The notes: generated by a model not told the origin, from the sequence alone. A stretch of 64,000 bases of DNA from Paraburkholderia sp041321145 (GCF_041321145.1 NZ_JBGGWA010000010.1:62001-126000), one strand, 5' to 3'; positions 42,157 through 52,094 are shown, numbered from the stretch's first letter. Translations and numbers: made by a program.

Positions 42157-44115
42157 ATGCTTTTTCCCACAGAATTTGACGTAATCGTCGTCGGCGGTGG
42201 TCATGCCGGCACCGAGGCCGCCTTGGCTTCGGCGCGCATGGGCAATACGACGCTCCTGCTGACGCACAACATCGAGACGCTCGGTCAGATGAGCTGCAAT
42301 CCGTCCATCGGCGGGATTGGCAAAGGCCATCTGGTTAAGGAAGTCGATGCGCTCGGCGGGGCCATGGCCGCTGCGACGGATGAGGGCGGGATCCAGTTTC
42401 GCATCCTCAATTCGTCGAAGGGGCCGGCCGTTCGGGCGACGCGCGCGCAGGCTGACCGGCTGCTGTACAAGCAGGCGATCCGGCATCGGCTGGAAAATCA
42501 GCCGAACCTGTGGCTGTTCCAGCAAGCGGTCGATGATCTGATGGTGGAGGGCGATCGTGTCGTCGGCGCGGTGACGCAGGTGGGAATTCGTTTCCGCTCC
42601 CGTGCGGTCGTGCTGACAGCGGGAACGTTCCTGGACGGCAAGATTCACGTGGGATTGAACAATTACACCGGTGGCCGTGCCGGCGATCCGGCTGCGGTGT
42701 CGCTGTCCGCGCGCCTCAAGGAATTGAAGCTGCCGCAAGGTCGCCTCAAGACCGGGACGCCGCCGCGGATCGACGGTCGCACGATCGACTTCTCGAAGCT
42801 TGAAGAGCAGGCGGGCGATCTGGATCCGGTGCCAGTTTTCTCGTTTCTCGGACGCGTCGAGCAGCATCCGCGGCAAGTGCCGTGCTGGGTCACGCATACG
42901 AATCTGCGGACGCACGACATTATTCGCGGCGGGCTCGACCGGTCGCCGATGTATACCGGCGTGATCGAAGGGGTGGGGCCGCGCTATTGCCCGTCGATTG
43001 AAGATAAGATTCATCGCTTCGCGTCGAAGGAATCTCACCAGATCTTCCTCGAACCGGAAGGGCTGACGACCAATGAGTTTTATCCCAACGGGATTTCCAC
43101 GAGCCTGCCGTTCGACGTGCAACTGGAGCTCGTGCGCTCGATGCGTGGCTTGGAGCACGCCCATATCCTGCGGCCGGGCTATGCGATCGAATATGACTAC
43201 TTTGATCCGCGTGGGCTGAAGGCGTCGCTTGAAACCAAGGTGATCAACGGGCTGTTCTTTGCCGGCCAGATCAACGGCACGACCGGCTATGAAGAAGCGG
43301 CTGCGCAAGGTTTGCTGGCGGGCATCAACGCCGGTTTGCACGTACAGGGCAAGGACGCGTGGTGCCCGCGTCGCGATCAGGCGTACCTTGGAGTCCTGGT
43401 CGACGACCTGGTGACGCGTGGTGTGTCTGAGCCGTATCGCATGTTCACCAGCCGCGCCGAGTACCGGCTTAGCCTGCGCGAAGACAACGCCGATATGCGT
43501 CTGACGGAGGCCGGCCGCGAACTCGGTGTGGTCGACGATGTCCGCTGGGACGCATTCAGTCGCAAGCGCGACGCTGTTTCACGTGAAACAGAGCGCCTTC
43601 GTACGACGTGGGTCAATCCTAAGACGTTACCTGCTGAAGAAGCGACGGCATTGCTGGGCAAGGCAATCGATCACGAATACAGCCTGGCGGATCTGCTGCG
43701 CCGGCCGGGTGTGACATACGACGGCGTCTGCAGTCTGCGTGAGGGTGCGTGTGCCGCCCCTGAAACCTTGGCCGAAGATGAAGTACTGCTCGCCCAGATC
43801 AAGGAGCAGATCGAGATCGGCATCAAGTACCAAGGTTACATCGACCGCCAAGCCGATGAGATCGAGCGCAACGAGTCACACGAAAGCACGCGTCTGCCTG
43901 AAGGATTGGACTACGCCGAAGTGAGAGGGCTGTCGTTCGAAGCGCGCCAGAAGCTGACGCAATTCCGACCCGAAACCATTGGGCAGGCGTCGCGCATCTC
44001 CGGCATTACGCCGGCGGCGATCTCCTTGCTGATGGTCCACCTGAAGCGTGGTTTAGGGCGTCGTTCGACGAAACCGGCCGAACCCGGCACCGATAGCACG
44101 CCGGTGACGCAATGA
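42157..44115 (+). CDS. mnmG: tRNA uridine-5-carboxymethylaminomethyl modification enzyme MnmG (GidA)
   Basis: This 652-residue FAD protein starts FPTEFDVIVVGGGHAGTEAALA, then SCNPSIGGIGKGHLVKEVDALGG, and has the conserved GRAGDPAAVSLSARLKEL and the C-terminal helical domain (QIEIGIKYQGYI). With MnmE it installs the cmnm5 group on U34 of tRNAs; MnmC (10.9 kb in this window) acts next. An ATG at 42145 is an alternative start. The gene contains parS site 2 and overlaps rsmG by 4 bases. Confidence 0.97.
   Translation: MLFPTEFDVIVVGGGHAGTEAALASARMGNTTLLLTHNIETLGQMSCNPSIGGIGKGHLVKEVDALGGAMAAATDEGGIQFRILNSSKGPAVRATRAQADRLLYKQAIRHRLENQPNLWLFQQAVDDLMVEGDRVVGAVTQVGIRFRSRAVVLTAGTFLDGKIHVGLNNYTGGRAGDPAAVSLSARLKELKLPQGRLKTGTPPRIDGRTIDFSKLEEQAGDLDPVPVFSFLGRVEQHPRQVPCWVTHTNLRTHDIIRGGLDRSPMYTGVIEGVGPRYCPSIEDKIHRFASKESHQIFLEPEGLTTNEFYPNGISTSLPFDVQLELVRSMRGLEHAHILRPGYAIEYDYFDPRGLKASLETKVINGLFFAGQINGTTGYEEAAAQGLLAGINAGLHVQGKDAWCPRRDQAYLGVLVDDLVTRGVSEPYRMFTSRAEYRLSLREDNADMRLTEAGRELGVVDDVRWDAFSRKRDAVSRETERLRTTWVNPKTLPAEEATALLGKAIDHEYSLADLLRRPGVTYDGVCSLREGACAAPETLAEDEVLLAQIKEQIEIGIKYQGYIDRQADEIERNESHESTRLPEGLDYAEVRGLSFEARQKLTQFRPETIGQASRISGITPAAISLLMVHLKRGLGRRSTKPAEPGTDSTPVTQ
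43575..43590. other. parS: Chromosomal parS site 2, inside mnmG
   Basis: A second perfect TGTTTCACGTGAAACA, extended by one pair to 18 bp. It is read as part of an Ala-Val-Ser-Arg-Glu-Thr-Glu run in mnmG, about 1.55 kb from site 1. Confidence 0.95.
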
Positions 44116-44795
44116 CGGTAACTCAGAAGGGGAGTGGCACAGAAGCATTGGCGCCTCTGCTAGCCGACGGCGTCCGCGAACTCGACCTCGATTTGAGCGA
44201 CGCACAACATGGACAGCTGCTCGATTACGTCGCGCTCCTGTCCAAGTGGAACGCCGTCTACAACCTGACGGCGATCCGCGATCCGAAACAAATGCTCATT
44301 CAGCACATTCTCGATTCGCTTTCGATCGTGCCGCATCTCGCTACGCGCGGTGCATCCTCGATGCTGGACGTGGGTTCCGGCGGCGGTTTGCCAGGTATCG
44401 TGCTGGCCATTGTCCTGCCCGACTGGACCGTCACCGTGAATGACATCGTTCATAAAAAGACGGCTTTTCAGGCCCAGGCCAAGGCCGAGCTCGGGCTGGC
44501 GAATTTGTCGGTCGTGACCGGCCGCGTCGAAACTCTGAAACCGGGCGCCGAAGTACCGGCAAAGTTCGACGTAATCGTCTCGCGCGCATTCGCAGAACTC
44601 GCGGATTTCGTTACACTGGCCCGTCATCTGGTTGCGGAGCAGGGAGCGATCTGGGCGATGAAGGGTGTACGCCCAGACGGCGAGATCGAACGCCTGCCGG
44701 CGGGCTCCCACGTGGAACAGATCATTCGGCTAAAGGTGCCGTCGCTCGACGCAGAGCGGCATCTCGTCAAGGTGCGGGTAGACACCGGCACTTGA
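44112..44795 (+). CDS. rsmG: 16S rRNA (guanine-N7) methyltransferase RsmG (GidB)
   Basis: This 227-residue protein has the RsmG core: YVALLSKWNAVYNLTAIRDP near residue 38, SAM motif MLDVGSGGGLPGIVLAI near residue 80, and VSRAFAELADFV near residue 155. It methylates G527 of 16S rRNA. It overlaps mnmG by 4 bases (ATGA) and is followed by parA, the usual near-origin order. Confidence 0.96.
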   Translation: MTVTQKGSGTEALAPLLADGVRELDLDLSDAQHGQLLDYVALLSKWNAVYNLTAIRDPKQMLIQHILDSLSIVPHLATRGASSMLDVGSGGGLPGIVLAIVLPDWTVTVNDIVHKKTAFQAQAKAELGLANLSVVTGRVETLKPGAEVPAKFDVIVSRAFAELADFVTLARHLVAEQGAIWAMKGVRPDGEIERLPAGSHVEQIIRLKVPSLDAERHLVKVRVDTGT

Positions 44796-44874
44796 CGGCG
44801 CCGATAGCCTTAATTCGCACCGAACACCAAAGCGCTTTTCACTTTATCCAGGCAGCAAAAGGGACACACCAACG

Positions 44875-45666
44875 ATGGCAAAAATCTTCTGCGTTGCGAA
44901 CCAGAAGGGCGGCGTCGGCAAGACGACGACGACAGTCAATCTGGCCGCGAGCTTGGCAGCGCAGGGACAGCGAGTCCTTCTCATCGATCTGGACCCGCAG
45001 GGCAACGCCACGATGGGCAGCGGCATCGACAAAGCCGCCTGCGCGAACACCGTCTACGAAGTGCTCGTGGATGGCGTGTTGGTGGCGGATGCGCGGGTAC
45101 GGCCGGAAGCCGTTGGCTACGACGTGCTGCCCGCGAATCGCGAACTGGCCGGCGCCGAGGTTGAATTGGTCAGCGTGCAACACCGTGAGCGGCAATTGAA
45201 GATCGCGCTGGCGACAGTAGAGAGCGAGTACGACTTCGTGCTGATCGACTGCCCGCCGGCTTTGTCGCTGCTGACGCTCAACGGCCTGTGCGCCGCGCAT
45301 GGCGTGGTGATACCGATGCAGTGCGAATACTTCGCGCTTGAGGGGCTGTCCGACCTCGTCAACACGATCAAGCAGGTGCACGCGAACCTGAATCGCGATC
45401 TGAAGGTGATCGGCCTGCTCCGCGTGATGTTCGATCCGCGCATCACATTGCAACAGCAAGTCTCGGATCAGCTGAAAGAGCACTTCGGCGACAAGGTGTT
45501 CGATACGGTTATCCCGCGCAACGTGCGTCTTGCCGAGGCACCTAGCTATGGGTTGCCGGGTGTGGTGTTCGATAGGGCGTCGCGCGGCGCGCAGGCGTAC
45601 GTGCAGTTCGGTGCAGAAATGATTGAGCGGGTGAGCACATTGAATGACGCACCCCAGGCGTCCTAA
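44875..45666 (+). CDS. parA: Chromosome partitioning ATPase ParA (Soj)
   Basis: This 263-residue ATPase has the deviant Walker A KGGVGKTTT near residue 11, LLIDLDPQGNATMGSG near 38 and VLIDCPPALSLL near 123. ParA moves ParB-parS complexes during segregation of the chromosome. AAAGGGACAC precedes the ATG. parB follows 18 bases later and two parS sites lie upstream. Confidence 0.97.
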   Translation: MAKIFCVANQKGGVGKTTTTVNLAASLAAQGQRVLLIDLDPQGNATMGSGIDKAACANTVYEVLVDGVLVADARVRPEAVGYDVLPANRELAGAEVELVSVQHRERQLKIALATVESEYDFVLIDCPPALSLLTLNGLCAAHGVVIPMQCEYFALEGLSDLVNTIKQVHANLNRDLKVIGLLRVMFDPRITLQQQVSDQLKEHFGDKVFDTVIPRNVRLAEAPSYGLPGVVFDRASRGAQAYVQFGAEMIERVSTLNDAPQAS

Positions 45667-45684
45667 GCGGATCGAGGAACCACG

Positions 45685-46572
45685 ATGAATGCAGTAGCAA
45701 GAAAGAAGGGATTGGGCCGCGGACTGGAAGCATTGTTAGGTGGCAGTGCGGATATCACCGAGGCGGTGGTGATCGAAGGTGCGCCGAATGTGCTGCCGCT
45801 CAGCAAACTGCAGGCCGGCAAGTACCAACCGCGCACGCGCATGGACGAAGGCGCGTTGCAGGAATTGGCAGCCAGCATCCGCACCCAAGGCGTGATGCAG
45901 CCGATCCTCGTGCGGCCTGTCTCGGCGGACAAGTACGAAATTATCGCCGGCGAGCGGCGCTTCCGCGCGGCACGCCTGGCGGGCCTCGATGAAGTGCCGG
46001 TGTTGGTGAGAGACGTGCCTGATCAGGCCGCTGCGGCGATGGCGCTGATTGAGAATATCCAGCGCGAGGATCTGAATCCGTTGGAAGAAGCGCAGGGCAT
46101 TCAGCGCTTGCTCGACGAATTCAATTTCACGCACGAACAGGCGGCCGAATCGGTTGGCCGCTCGCGCAGTGCTGTCTCGAACCTGTTGCGTTTGCTCAAT
46201 CTGGCGTCGCCGGTGCAGACGATGTTGCTGGCCGGCGATCTCGACATGGGGCATGCACGCGCGCTGCTGGCCGTCGACGCCGCGACGCAGATCACGCTGG
46301 CCAACCAGGTCGTGAACAAGCGCATGTCGGTGCGTGAAACCGAAAAGCTGGTGACAACCACCACGAAAGCTGTGCCCACGGTGAAGGCGCGGGCGAACCA
46401 GGACGGCGGCCGCGACACGCGACGGCTGGAAGAGGAGTTGTCCGATCTGCTCGCCGCAACGGTAAAGATCAAGCTCGGCCGACGCGGCCGCGGCCAGGTA
46501 TTGGTGGATTTCGGTGATCTGGACGCGCTGGAAGGCATTCTGATCCGGTTGCGTGGTAATGCCATTGTGTGA
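45685..46572 (+). CDS. parB: Chromosome partitioning protein ParB (Spo0J)
   Basis: This 295-residue protein has the basic start RKKGLGRGLEALLGG, the CTPase/ParB domain (LQAGKYQPRTRMDEGALQEL, then the GERRFRAARLAGL motif), and the DNA-binding helix-turn-helix (FTHEQAAESVGRSRSAVSNLLRLL). It binds parS and spreads as a CTP clamp. Its C-terminal dimer domain is complete. Confidence 0.97.
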   Translation: MNAVARKKGLGRGLEALLGGSADITEAVVIEGAPNVLPLSKLQAGKYQPRTRMDEGALQELAASIRTQGVMQPILVRPVSADKYEIIAGERRFRAARLAGLDEVPVLVRDVPDQAAAAMALIENIQREDLNPLEEAQGIQRLLDEFNFTHEQAAESVGRSRSAVSNLLRLLNLASPVQTMLLAGDLDMGHARALLAVDAATQITLANQVVNKRMSVRETEKLVTTTTKAVPTVKARANQDGGRDTRRLEEELSDLLAATVKIKLGRRGRGQVLVDFGDLDALEGILIRLRGNAIV

Positions 46573-47347
46573 TCATGACGAGTTGAGCGTGAAGTGCGCT
46601 GGACGTGCTTGCGGCTTGTCTTAATGTCACGAGCAGGCTGTTCGGCGCACTTTGCGCGTTTCCGGTAGCGGTGTTGGCGTGCCGTGTTCGTATGCATTGC
46701 GCTCAACGCGTGCCTGACGATCTTCAGGATTGGTCTGCTAGCCACATTGGTGTCAGATGTATTCCTAAATAAACTTTGCATCTAATGATCAGGATTGCTG
46801 AAGTATTGGTGTGTCCGATTATCTTGCAGTAGCGTGGAGGGACTTGATTTGGCCGTGCGCGGACTGCCATGCCGCGGCAGCGGCGCCGCACACTTCGCCG
46901 CTTTGGGTTTCGAATCCGGTCGCACGATGAGGCGGCATTCGCCGTGCGTGGATGGGCCAGACGGAGCAGGGCAGACGTCGGCATGCGAGCGCCGTTTCGC
47001 CTTTACCCGCCACCATCCCGCGTGTCTACAGAAGTGGGCAAAAATCGGCGTCTGTTGCATTTTTGATACGCCCGCCACAGCGTTGAAACGACGTGTGGAC
47101 GAGCGCAAATGCACCCTATTCACTGCGCATGGTTTGCCACACCCCGACCGCCTTACATTTGCCGTGCTTAGGCCGGCGAGGATCCCGTTCCCGCATCGTG
47201 AAGACCGTTTTCATACTGGTTATTGAACGGCCTAAAGTCTTGAATTGCCTGCAACTATCGCTTACAATCGCCCGGATTTAATTGCACGGCAACCCCGTAA
47301 GCGCAGCGTAAGCTCGCGGGCTGGAACAAGACTTTCGGAACACTGCG
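46573..47347. other. Long intergenic region between parB and the ATP synthase operon
   Basis: In these 775 bases I see a lower-GC patch (about 46745-46800), several short frames without family features, and the atpI promoter near the right end. No gene or clear terminator after parB was recognised. Confidence 0.6.
47240..47268 (+). promoter_or_regulatory. Sigma-70 promoter of the ATP synthase operon
   Basis: TTGAAT (47240-47245) and TACAAT (47263-47268) are spaced by 17 bases. The element lies 80 bases upstream of atpI. Confidence 0.75.
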
Positions 47348-47893
47348 ATGGCGGTTAAAACGTCGAATCAAGCGCCAAAGAATGGGCACGACGAACACCG
47401 CGTTGAACGCACCGCTTCCGTTGCGTCCACCGGTCAGCACGTTACAACTGACGATGCGTGGGATGTCGAGCAACAAGATAACAATATCGTTCCGCTCACG
47501 CGGGCCGAGGCTGAAAAGCTGTTTGGTCCGAATGTGAGTCGTCCATCGCGTGTTACGCCTTTCAAGGTCGTGGCGGCGCAAATGGTTTTGTCCCTGGGTG
47601 CTACGCTGGTGTGGTGGCTGTTCTACAAGCCGCCGGGCGCTGCTGCGCTGTCCGCGTTCCTGGGGGGCGCGATCTGCTGGGTGCCGGGTGCGTTGTTCGC
47701 GGCACGCCTTAGAACGCTGAGCGGCGCCGAAACAGTAATGAGCTGGATGATCGGCGAAGCGCTCAAGATGGGGACGACGATCGCGATGTTTGTAGCCATC
47801 GCCTTCTGGTATCACGACGTACGCTGGGTGCCGCTGCTCGTGACCTACCTCATTGCGCTCAAGACGTACTGGATCGCCCTAGCGTGGCGCTAA
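47348..47893 (+). CDS. atpI: ATP synthase accessory protein I
   Basis: This 181-residue protein has a polar, Asn/Gln/His-rich N-terminal extension (about 1-60) followed by four hydrophobic spans (QMVLSLGATLVWWLF, AALSAFLGGAICWVPGALFAAR, WMIGEALKMGTTIAMFVAIAF, PLLVTYLIALKTYWIAL). AtpI helps assemble the c-ring and is not part of the mature enzyme. It is the first gene of the operon. The N-terminal extension is longer than in E. coli AtpI. Confidence 0.9.
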   Translation: MAVKTSNQAPKNGHDEHRVERTASVASTGQHVTTDDAWDVEQQDNNIVPLTRAEAEKLFGPNVSRPSRVTPFKVVAAQMVLSLGATLVWWLFYKPPGAAALSAFLGGAICWVPGALFAARLRTLSGAETVMSWMIGEALKMGTTIAMFVAIAFWYHDVRWVPLLVTYLIALKTYWIALAWR

Positions 47894-48054
47894 AGTAGTA
47901 GAAGAGAATAGCAGCACAAAATTCAGGCCGGCGCGCAGCGCCGGCAACAGGAGTGCGGATATGACACGATCCGCACCCGGCGTGTTCCCGCAATACAGAA
48001 TTGCCGCGGGAGCGGCCCGAGACGATTTTCGACAATTTGGGTGGCATTAACGAT

Positions 48055-48906
48055 ATGGCAGCTAGCGAAGGCACGCGCGCTCTGGATCCGTCCGAGTACA
48101 TCGCGCACCACTTGCAGAACTTTTCCACCGCGCACCAGACGTCGATTTTCGACATCCACGTGTGGAATCTGGACACCCTTTTCTGGTCGATCGTTTGCGG
48201 TCTGGCCACCATCTTGATTCTGCATCTCGCCGCCCGCAAGGCAACGTCCGGCGTGCCGGGCCGTTTCCAGTGCGCGATCGAAATGCTGGTCGAAATGGTC
48301 GAGGATCAATCGAAGTCGATGATTCACGGCTCGCGCACCTTCATCGCACCGTTGGCATTGACCGTGTTCGTCTGGGTCGCGCTGATGAACTCGCTCGACT
48401 TTATTCCCGTCGACCTGCCGGGCCGCGTGATTGGCTGGCTGGGCCTGTCGGAAGTCATCCCCCATCACCGCATCGTGCCGACCGCCGACCTGAACGGCAC
48501 GCTCGGTATCGCGCTCGGCGTGTTCGCGCTGATGATTTACTACAACTTCAAGATCAAGGGCGCCGGCGGCTTCGTGCATGAACTGCTGTCCGCGCCGTTC
48601 GGTGCGCATCCGCTGCTGTGGATTCCCAACCTGGCACTGAACATCATCGAGTTCGTCGCGAAAACGGTTTCGCTCGGCATGCGGCTGTTCGGCAACATGT
48701 ACGCCGGCGAACTGCTGTTCCTGCTGATTGCCCTGCTCGGCAGCATGTGGGGTTTCGGCGCGGACGCCTCGGTACTCGGCTTCATCGGCCACGTGATCGC
48801 AGGTACGGTGTGGGCGATCTTCCACATTCTGATCGTTCTGCTGCAAGCGTTCATTTTCATGATGCTGACGCTGGTGTACATCGGCCAGGCTCACGACACC
48901 CACTAA
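48055..48906 (+). CDS. atpB: ATP synthase F0 subunit a
   Basis: This 283-residue membrane protein has subunit a features: FNIKIKGAGG-like interhelical region (YYNFKIKGAGG), the essential Arg helix (VSLGMRLFGNMYAGELL), and a C-terminal helix (AFIFMMLTLVYIG). It forms the two proton half-channels against the c-ring. The longest frame starts at 48001; the ATG at 48055 is preferred by family alignment. Confidence 0.95.
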   Translation: MAASEGTRALDPSEYIAHHLQNFSTAHQTSIFDIHVWNLDTLFWSIVCGLATILILHLAARKATSGVPGRFQCAIEMLVEMVEDQSKSMIHGSRTFIAPLALTVFVWVALMNSLDFIPVDLPGRVIGWLGLSEVIPHHRIVPTADLNGTLGIALGVFALMIYYNFKIKGAGGFVHELLSAPFGAHPLLWIPNLALNIIEFVAKTVSLGMRLFGNMYAGELLFLLIALLGSMWGFGADASVLGFIGHVIAGTVWAIFHILIVLLQAFIFMMLTLVYIGQAHDTH

Positions 48907-48988
48907 CGTGGTGCGTCGATTAAAAGAATTGCTTTAGTTTTGTTTTTTTAAATCCCAGTTCCAAAAGACTTTTCACAAAGGAGTGATC

Positions 48989-49258
48989 ATGCAAGCTTTC
49001 ATCGCCAACATCCAGGGTCTGACCGCCATCGGTATCGGCATCATCATCGGCCTGGGTGCAATCGGCGCCTGTATCGGTATCGGCCTGATGGGCGGCAAGT
49101 ACATCGAAGCATGTGCTCGCCAGCCGGAACTGATGAACCCGCTGCAAACCAAGATGTTCCTGCTGGCTGGTCTGATCGATGCGGCGTTCCTGATTGGCGT
49201 TGGTGTGGCAATGCTGTTTGCGTTCGCGAACCCGCTGCTGTCGAAGCTGGCAGGCTGA
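48989..49258 (+). CDS. atpE: ATP synthase F0 subunit c
   Basis: This 89-residue hairpin protein has two membrane helices joined by the polar loop ARQPELMNPL; the proton-carrying acidic residue is Asp64 in GLIDAAFLIG. The first helix has the GxGxGxG-like packing pattern (GLGAIGACIGIGLMGG). AAAGGAG precedes the ATG strongly, fitting the high copy number of the c subunit. Confidence 0.97.
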   Translation: MQAFIANIQGLTAIGIGIIIGLGAIGACIGIGLMGGKYIEACARQPELMNPLQTKMFLLAGLIDAAFLIGVGVAMLFAFANPLLSKLAG

Positions 49259-49396
49259 GGTTCCTCGGAAGTTTGCGCCTGAGCTATAACTGGTAAAGGC
49301 GCAGGGCGGAACGGGCACTTGGGCGCTGATCGAATACAGAATCGATGAGCGCCTTGCCGTTTCACTTTCCGAACTAGCAACGTTTAAGGAAACACC

Positions 49397-49867
49397 GTGA
49401 ATCTCAACGCAACCCTGTTTGCGCAAATGGTCGTGTTCCTGATCCTCGCGTGGTTCACGATGAAGTTCGTGTGGCCGCCGTTGATCAACGCCCTCGACGA
49501 GCGCTCGAAGAAGATCGCTGACGGTTTGTCGGCCGCTGAAAAGGGCAAGGCGGAACTCGAAGCTGCCCACAAGCGCGTCGACCAGGAACTGGCTCAGGCA
49601 CGCAACGACGGTCAGCAACGTATTGCTGATGCAGAAAAGCGCGCTGTGACAGTCGCTGACGAAATCAAGGCTCAAGCACAAGCTGAAGCCGCTCGCATCA
49701 TCGCGCAAGCGAAGGCCGACGCGGACCAGCAAGTCGTGAAGGCGCGCGAAACGCTGCGCGGCGAAGTCGCTGCACTCGCAGTGAAGGGCGCTGAACAGAT
49801 CCTGAAGCGCGAAGTCGACCAGGTAGCTCACGCTGACCTGCTGAATCAACTGAAAGCCGAGCTCTGA
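49397..49867 (+). CDS. atpF: ATP synthase F0 subunit b
   Basis: This 156-residue protein has one N-terminal membrane helix (TLFAQMVVFLILAWFTMKFVW) and a long Ala/Glu/Lys-rich coiled coil forming the peripheral stalk. It starts at GTG with TTTAAGGAAAC upstream. It sits directly before atpH (2-base gap). Confidence 0.97.
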   Translation: MNLNATLFAQMVVFLILAWFTMKFVWPPLINALDERSKKIADGLSAAEKGKAELEAAHKRVDQELAQARNDGQQRIADAEKRAVTVADEIKAQAQAEAARIIAQAKADADQQVVKARETLRGEVAALAVKGAEQILKREVDQVAHADLLNQLKAEL

Positions 49868-49869
49868 TC

Positions 49870-50409
49870 ATGGCCGAACTTGCAACCATCGCCCGTCCGT
49901 ACGCAGAAGCGCTGTTTGGCGTGGCCGAAGCTGGTGACACCGCCGCCTGGTCCACGCTCGTGCAGGAGCTGGCACAGGTTGCGCGTCTGCCCGAAGTGCT
50001 GTCGATCGCCTCGAGCCCGAAAGTAAGCCGCGCCCAGGTCAGCGAACTGCTGCTGGCCGCGGTCAAGTCGCCGCTCAAGGACAACGCGCAAGCGAAGAAT
50101 CTGGTGCAAATGCTGGTCGATAACCATCGCCTGCAACTGTTGCCGGAAATCGCTGTGCAGTTCGAAGAGTTGAAGAACGCCCGCGAAGGAGCGGCCGATG
50201 TGCTGATCGTCAGCGCATTCCCGCTCGACGGCGCGCAGTTGAATGACCTCGTCGCAAGTCTCGAACGCAAATTCAAGCGCAAGCTGAAGCCGACGGTCGA
50301 AGTCGACTCGTCGCTGATCGGCGGCGTGCGCGTGACGGTCGGTGACGAAGTGCTCGATACCTCGGTCCGCGCGCGGCTTGCCAGCATGCAGACGGCTCTG
50401 ACGGCCTGA
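49870..50409 (+). CDS. atpH: ATP synthase F1 subunit delta
   Basis: This 179-residue protein has the helical N-terminal domain (ATIARPYAEALFGVAEAGD), NLVQMLVDNHRLQLLPEIAVQF in the middle and the C-terminal motif DSSLIGGVRVTVGDEVLDTSVRARL. It links subunit b to the alpha3-beta3 head. Antisense to it and atpA is a long artefact frame that I rejected. Confidence 0.97.
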   Translation: MAELATIARPYAEALFGVAEAGDTAAWSTLVQELAQVARLPEVLSIASSPKVSRAQVSELLLAAVKSPLKDNAQAKNLVQMLVDNHRLQLLPEIAVQFEELKNAREGAADVLIVSAFPLDGAQLNDLVASLERKFKRKLKPTVEVDSSLIGGVRVTVGDEVLDTSVRARLASMQTALTA

Positions 50410-50468
50410 AGCGCCCACAAGCGCTGAAGCGGCTGGCACGCAACAGAATTGACTATCAGGAGCGAATA

Positions 50469-52010
50469 ATGCAACTCAATCCCTCTGAGATCAGCGAGCT
50501 GATCAAGAGCAGGATCCAGGGCCTTGAAGCGAGCGCAGACGTTCGCAACCAGGGCACCGTGATCTCCGTGACCGACGGCATCGTGCGTATCCACGGCCTG
50601 TCGGAAGTGATGCAGGGCGAAATGCTCGAATTCCCGGGCAACACCTTCGGGCTCGCGCTGAACCTCGAGCGCGACTCGGTCGGCGCCGTGATTCTGGGTG
50701 AGTACGAACACATTTCGGAAGGCGACGTCGTCAAGACGACAGGCCGCATTCTTGAAGTGCCGGTGGGTCCGGAACTGCTCGGCCGCGTGGTCGACGCACT
50801 CGGCAACCCGATCGACGGCAAGGGCCCGATCAACGCGAAGAAAACCGACGCAATCGAAAAGATTGCTCCGGGCGTGATCTGGCGTAAGTCGGTTTCGGAA
50901 CCGGTCCAAACCGGTCTGAAGTCGATCGACGCGATGGTGCCGGTTGGCCGTGGCCAGCGTGAGCTGATCATCGGCGACCGCCAGTGCGGCAAGACCGCAG
51001 TCGCAGTCGACGCGATCATCAACCAGAAGGGCAAGAACCTCTTCTGTATCTACGTCGCGATCGGCCAGAAGGCTTCGTCGATCATGAACGTGGTGCGCAA
51101 GCTGGAAGAAACCGGCGCGCTGGAATACACGATCGTCGTGGCCGCTTCGGCTTCGGAATCGGCTGCGATGCAATACCTCGCACCGTACGCCGGTTGCACG
51201 ATGGGCGAGTACTTCCGCGACCGCGGTCAAGATGCGCTGATCGTTTATGACGATCTGACCAAGCAAGCTTGGGCATACCGTCAGATCTCGCTGCTGCTGC
51301 GCCGCCCGCCGGGCCGTGAAGCTTACCCGGGCGACGTGTTCTATCTGCACTCGCGTTTGCTGGAACGTGCTGCTCGCGTCTCGGAAGAGTACGTCGAGAA
51401 GTTCACAAACGGCGAAGTGAAGGGCAAGAGCGGTTCGCTGACGGCACTCCCGGTCATTGAAACGCAAGCAGGCGACGTGACCGCATTCGTTCCGACGAAC
51501 GTGATCTCGATTACCGACGGCCAGATCTTCCTGGAAACCGACCTTTTCAACGCAGGTATCCGCCCGGCAATTAACGCCGGCGTGTCGGTGTCGCGCGTTG
51601 GCGGTGCGGCTCAAACCAAGGTCGTGAAGAAGCTGTCGGGCGGTATCCGTACCGACCTCGCGCAGTACCGTGAGTTGGCTGCGTTCGCGCAGTTCGCATC
51701 GGACCTCGACGAAGCCACCCGCAAGCAGCTGGAGCGCGGCCGCCGCGTGACGGAACTGCTGAAGCAGCCGCAGTATCAACCGCTGCAAGTGTGGGAACTG
51801 GCAATCGCGCTGTTCGCCGCGAACAACGGTTACCTCGACGATCTGGAAGTCTCGCAAGTGCTGCCGTTCGAAAAGGGCCTGCGCGAGTACCTGAAGTCGA
51901 GCCACGCTGATCTGGTCAAGCGCATCGAAGATACCAAGGAACTCTCGAAGGACGACGAAGGCTTGCTGCATACGGCTCTCAAAGACTTCAAGAAGTCCGG
52001 CGCTTATTGA
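50469..52010 (+). CDS. atpA: ATP synthase F1 subunit alpha
   Basis: This 513-residue protein has the alpha signature: P-loop GDRQCGKTAV near residue 170 (Cys in the usual Thr position of GDRQTGKT), YVAIGQKASS, RDRGQDALIVYDDLTKQAWAYRQ and PPGREAYPGDVFYLHSRLLERAA. It forms the non-catalytic nucleotide sites. CAGGAGCG precedes the ATG. Confidence 0.98.
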   Translation: MQLNPSEISELIKSRIQGLEASADVRNQGTVISVTDGIVRIHGLSEVMQGEMLEFPGNTFGLALNLERDSVGAVILGEYEHISEGDVVKTTGRILEVPVGPELLGRVVDALGNPIDGKGPINAKKTDAIEKIAPGVIWRKSVSEPVQTGLKSIDAMVPVGRGQRELIIGDRQCGKTAVAVDAIINQKGKNLFCIYVAIGQKASSIMNVVRKLEETGALEYTIVVAASASESAAMQYLAPYAGCTMGEYFRDRGQDALIVYDDLTKQAWAYRQISLLLRRPPGREAYPGDVFYLHSRLLERAARVSEEYVEKFTNGEVKGKSGSLTALPVIETQAGDVTAFVPTNVISITDGQIFLETDLFNAGIRPAINAGVSVSRVGGAAQTKVVKKLSGGIRTDLAQYRELAAFAQFASDLDEATRKQLERGRRVTELLKQPQYQPLQVWELAIALFAANNGYLDDLEVSQVLPFEKGLREYLKSSHADLVKRIEDTKELSKDDEGLLHTALKDFKKSGAY

Positions 52011-52094
52011 TCTGCGAATGATCCGCAAGGCATAAAAGTACCTTGAAGCGGCGCGGGCCGCAGGCAACTGAACCCGCGCTGCCTCGATCGCTTT

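Noticed and set aside
49698..52067. 789-residue open frame antisense to atpF, atpH and atpA
   Set aside because: It lies opposite highly conserved ATP synthase genes, has no domain features and is explained by GC-rich codon usage.
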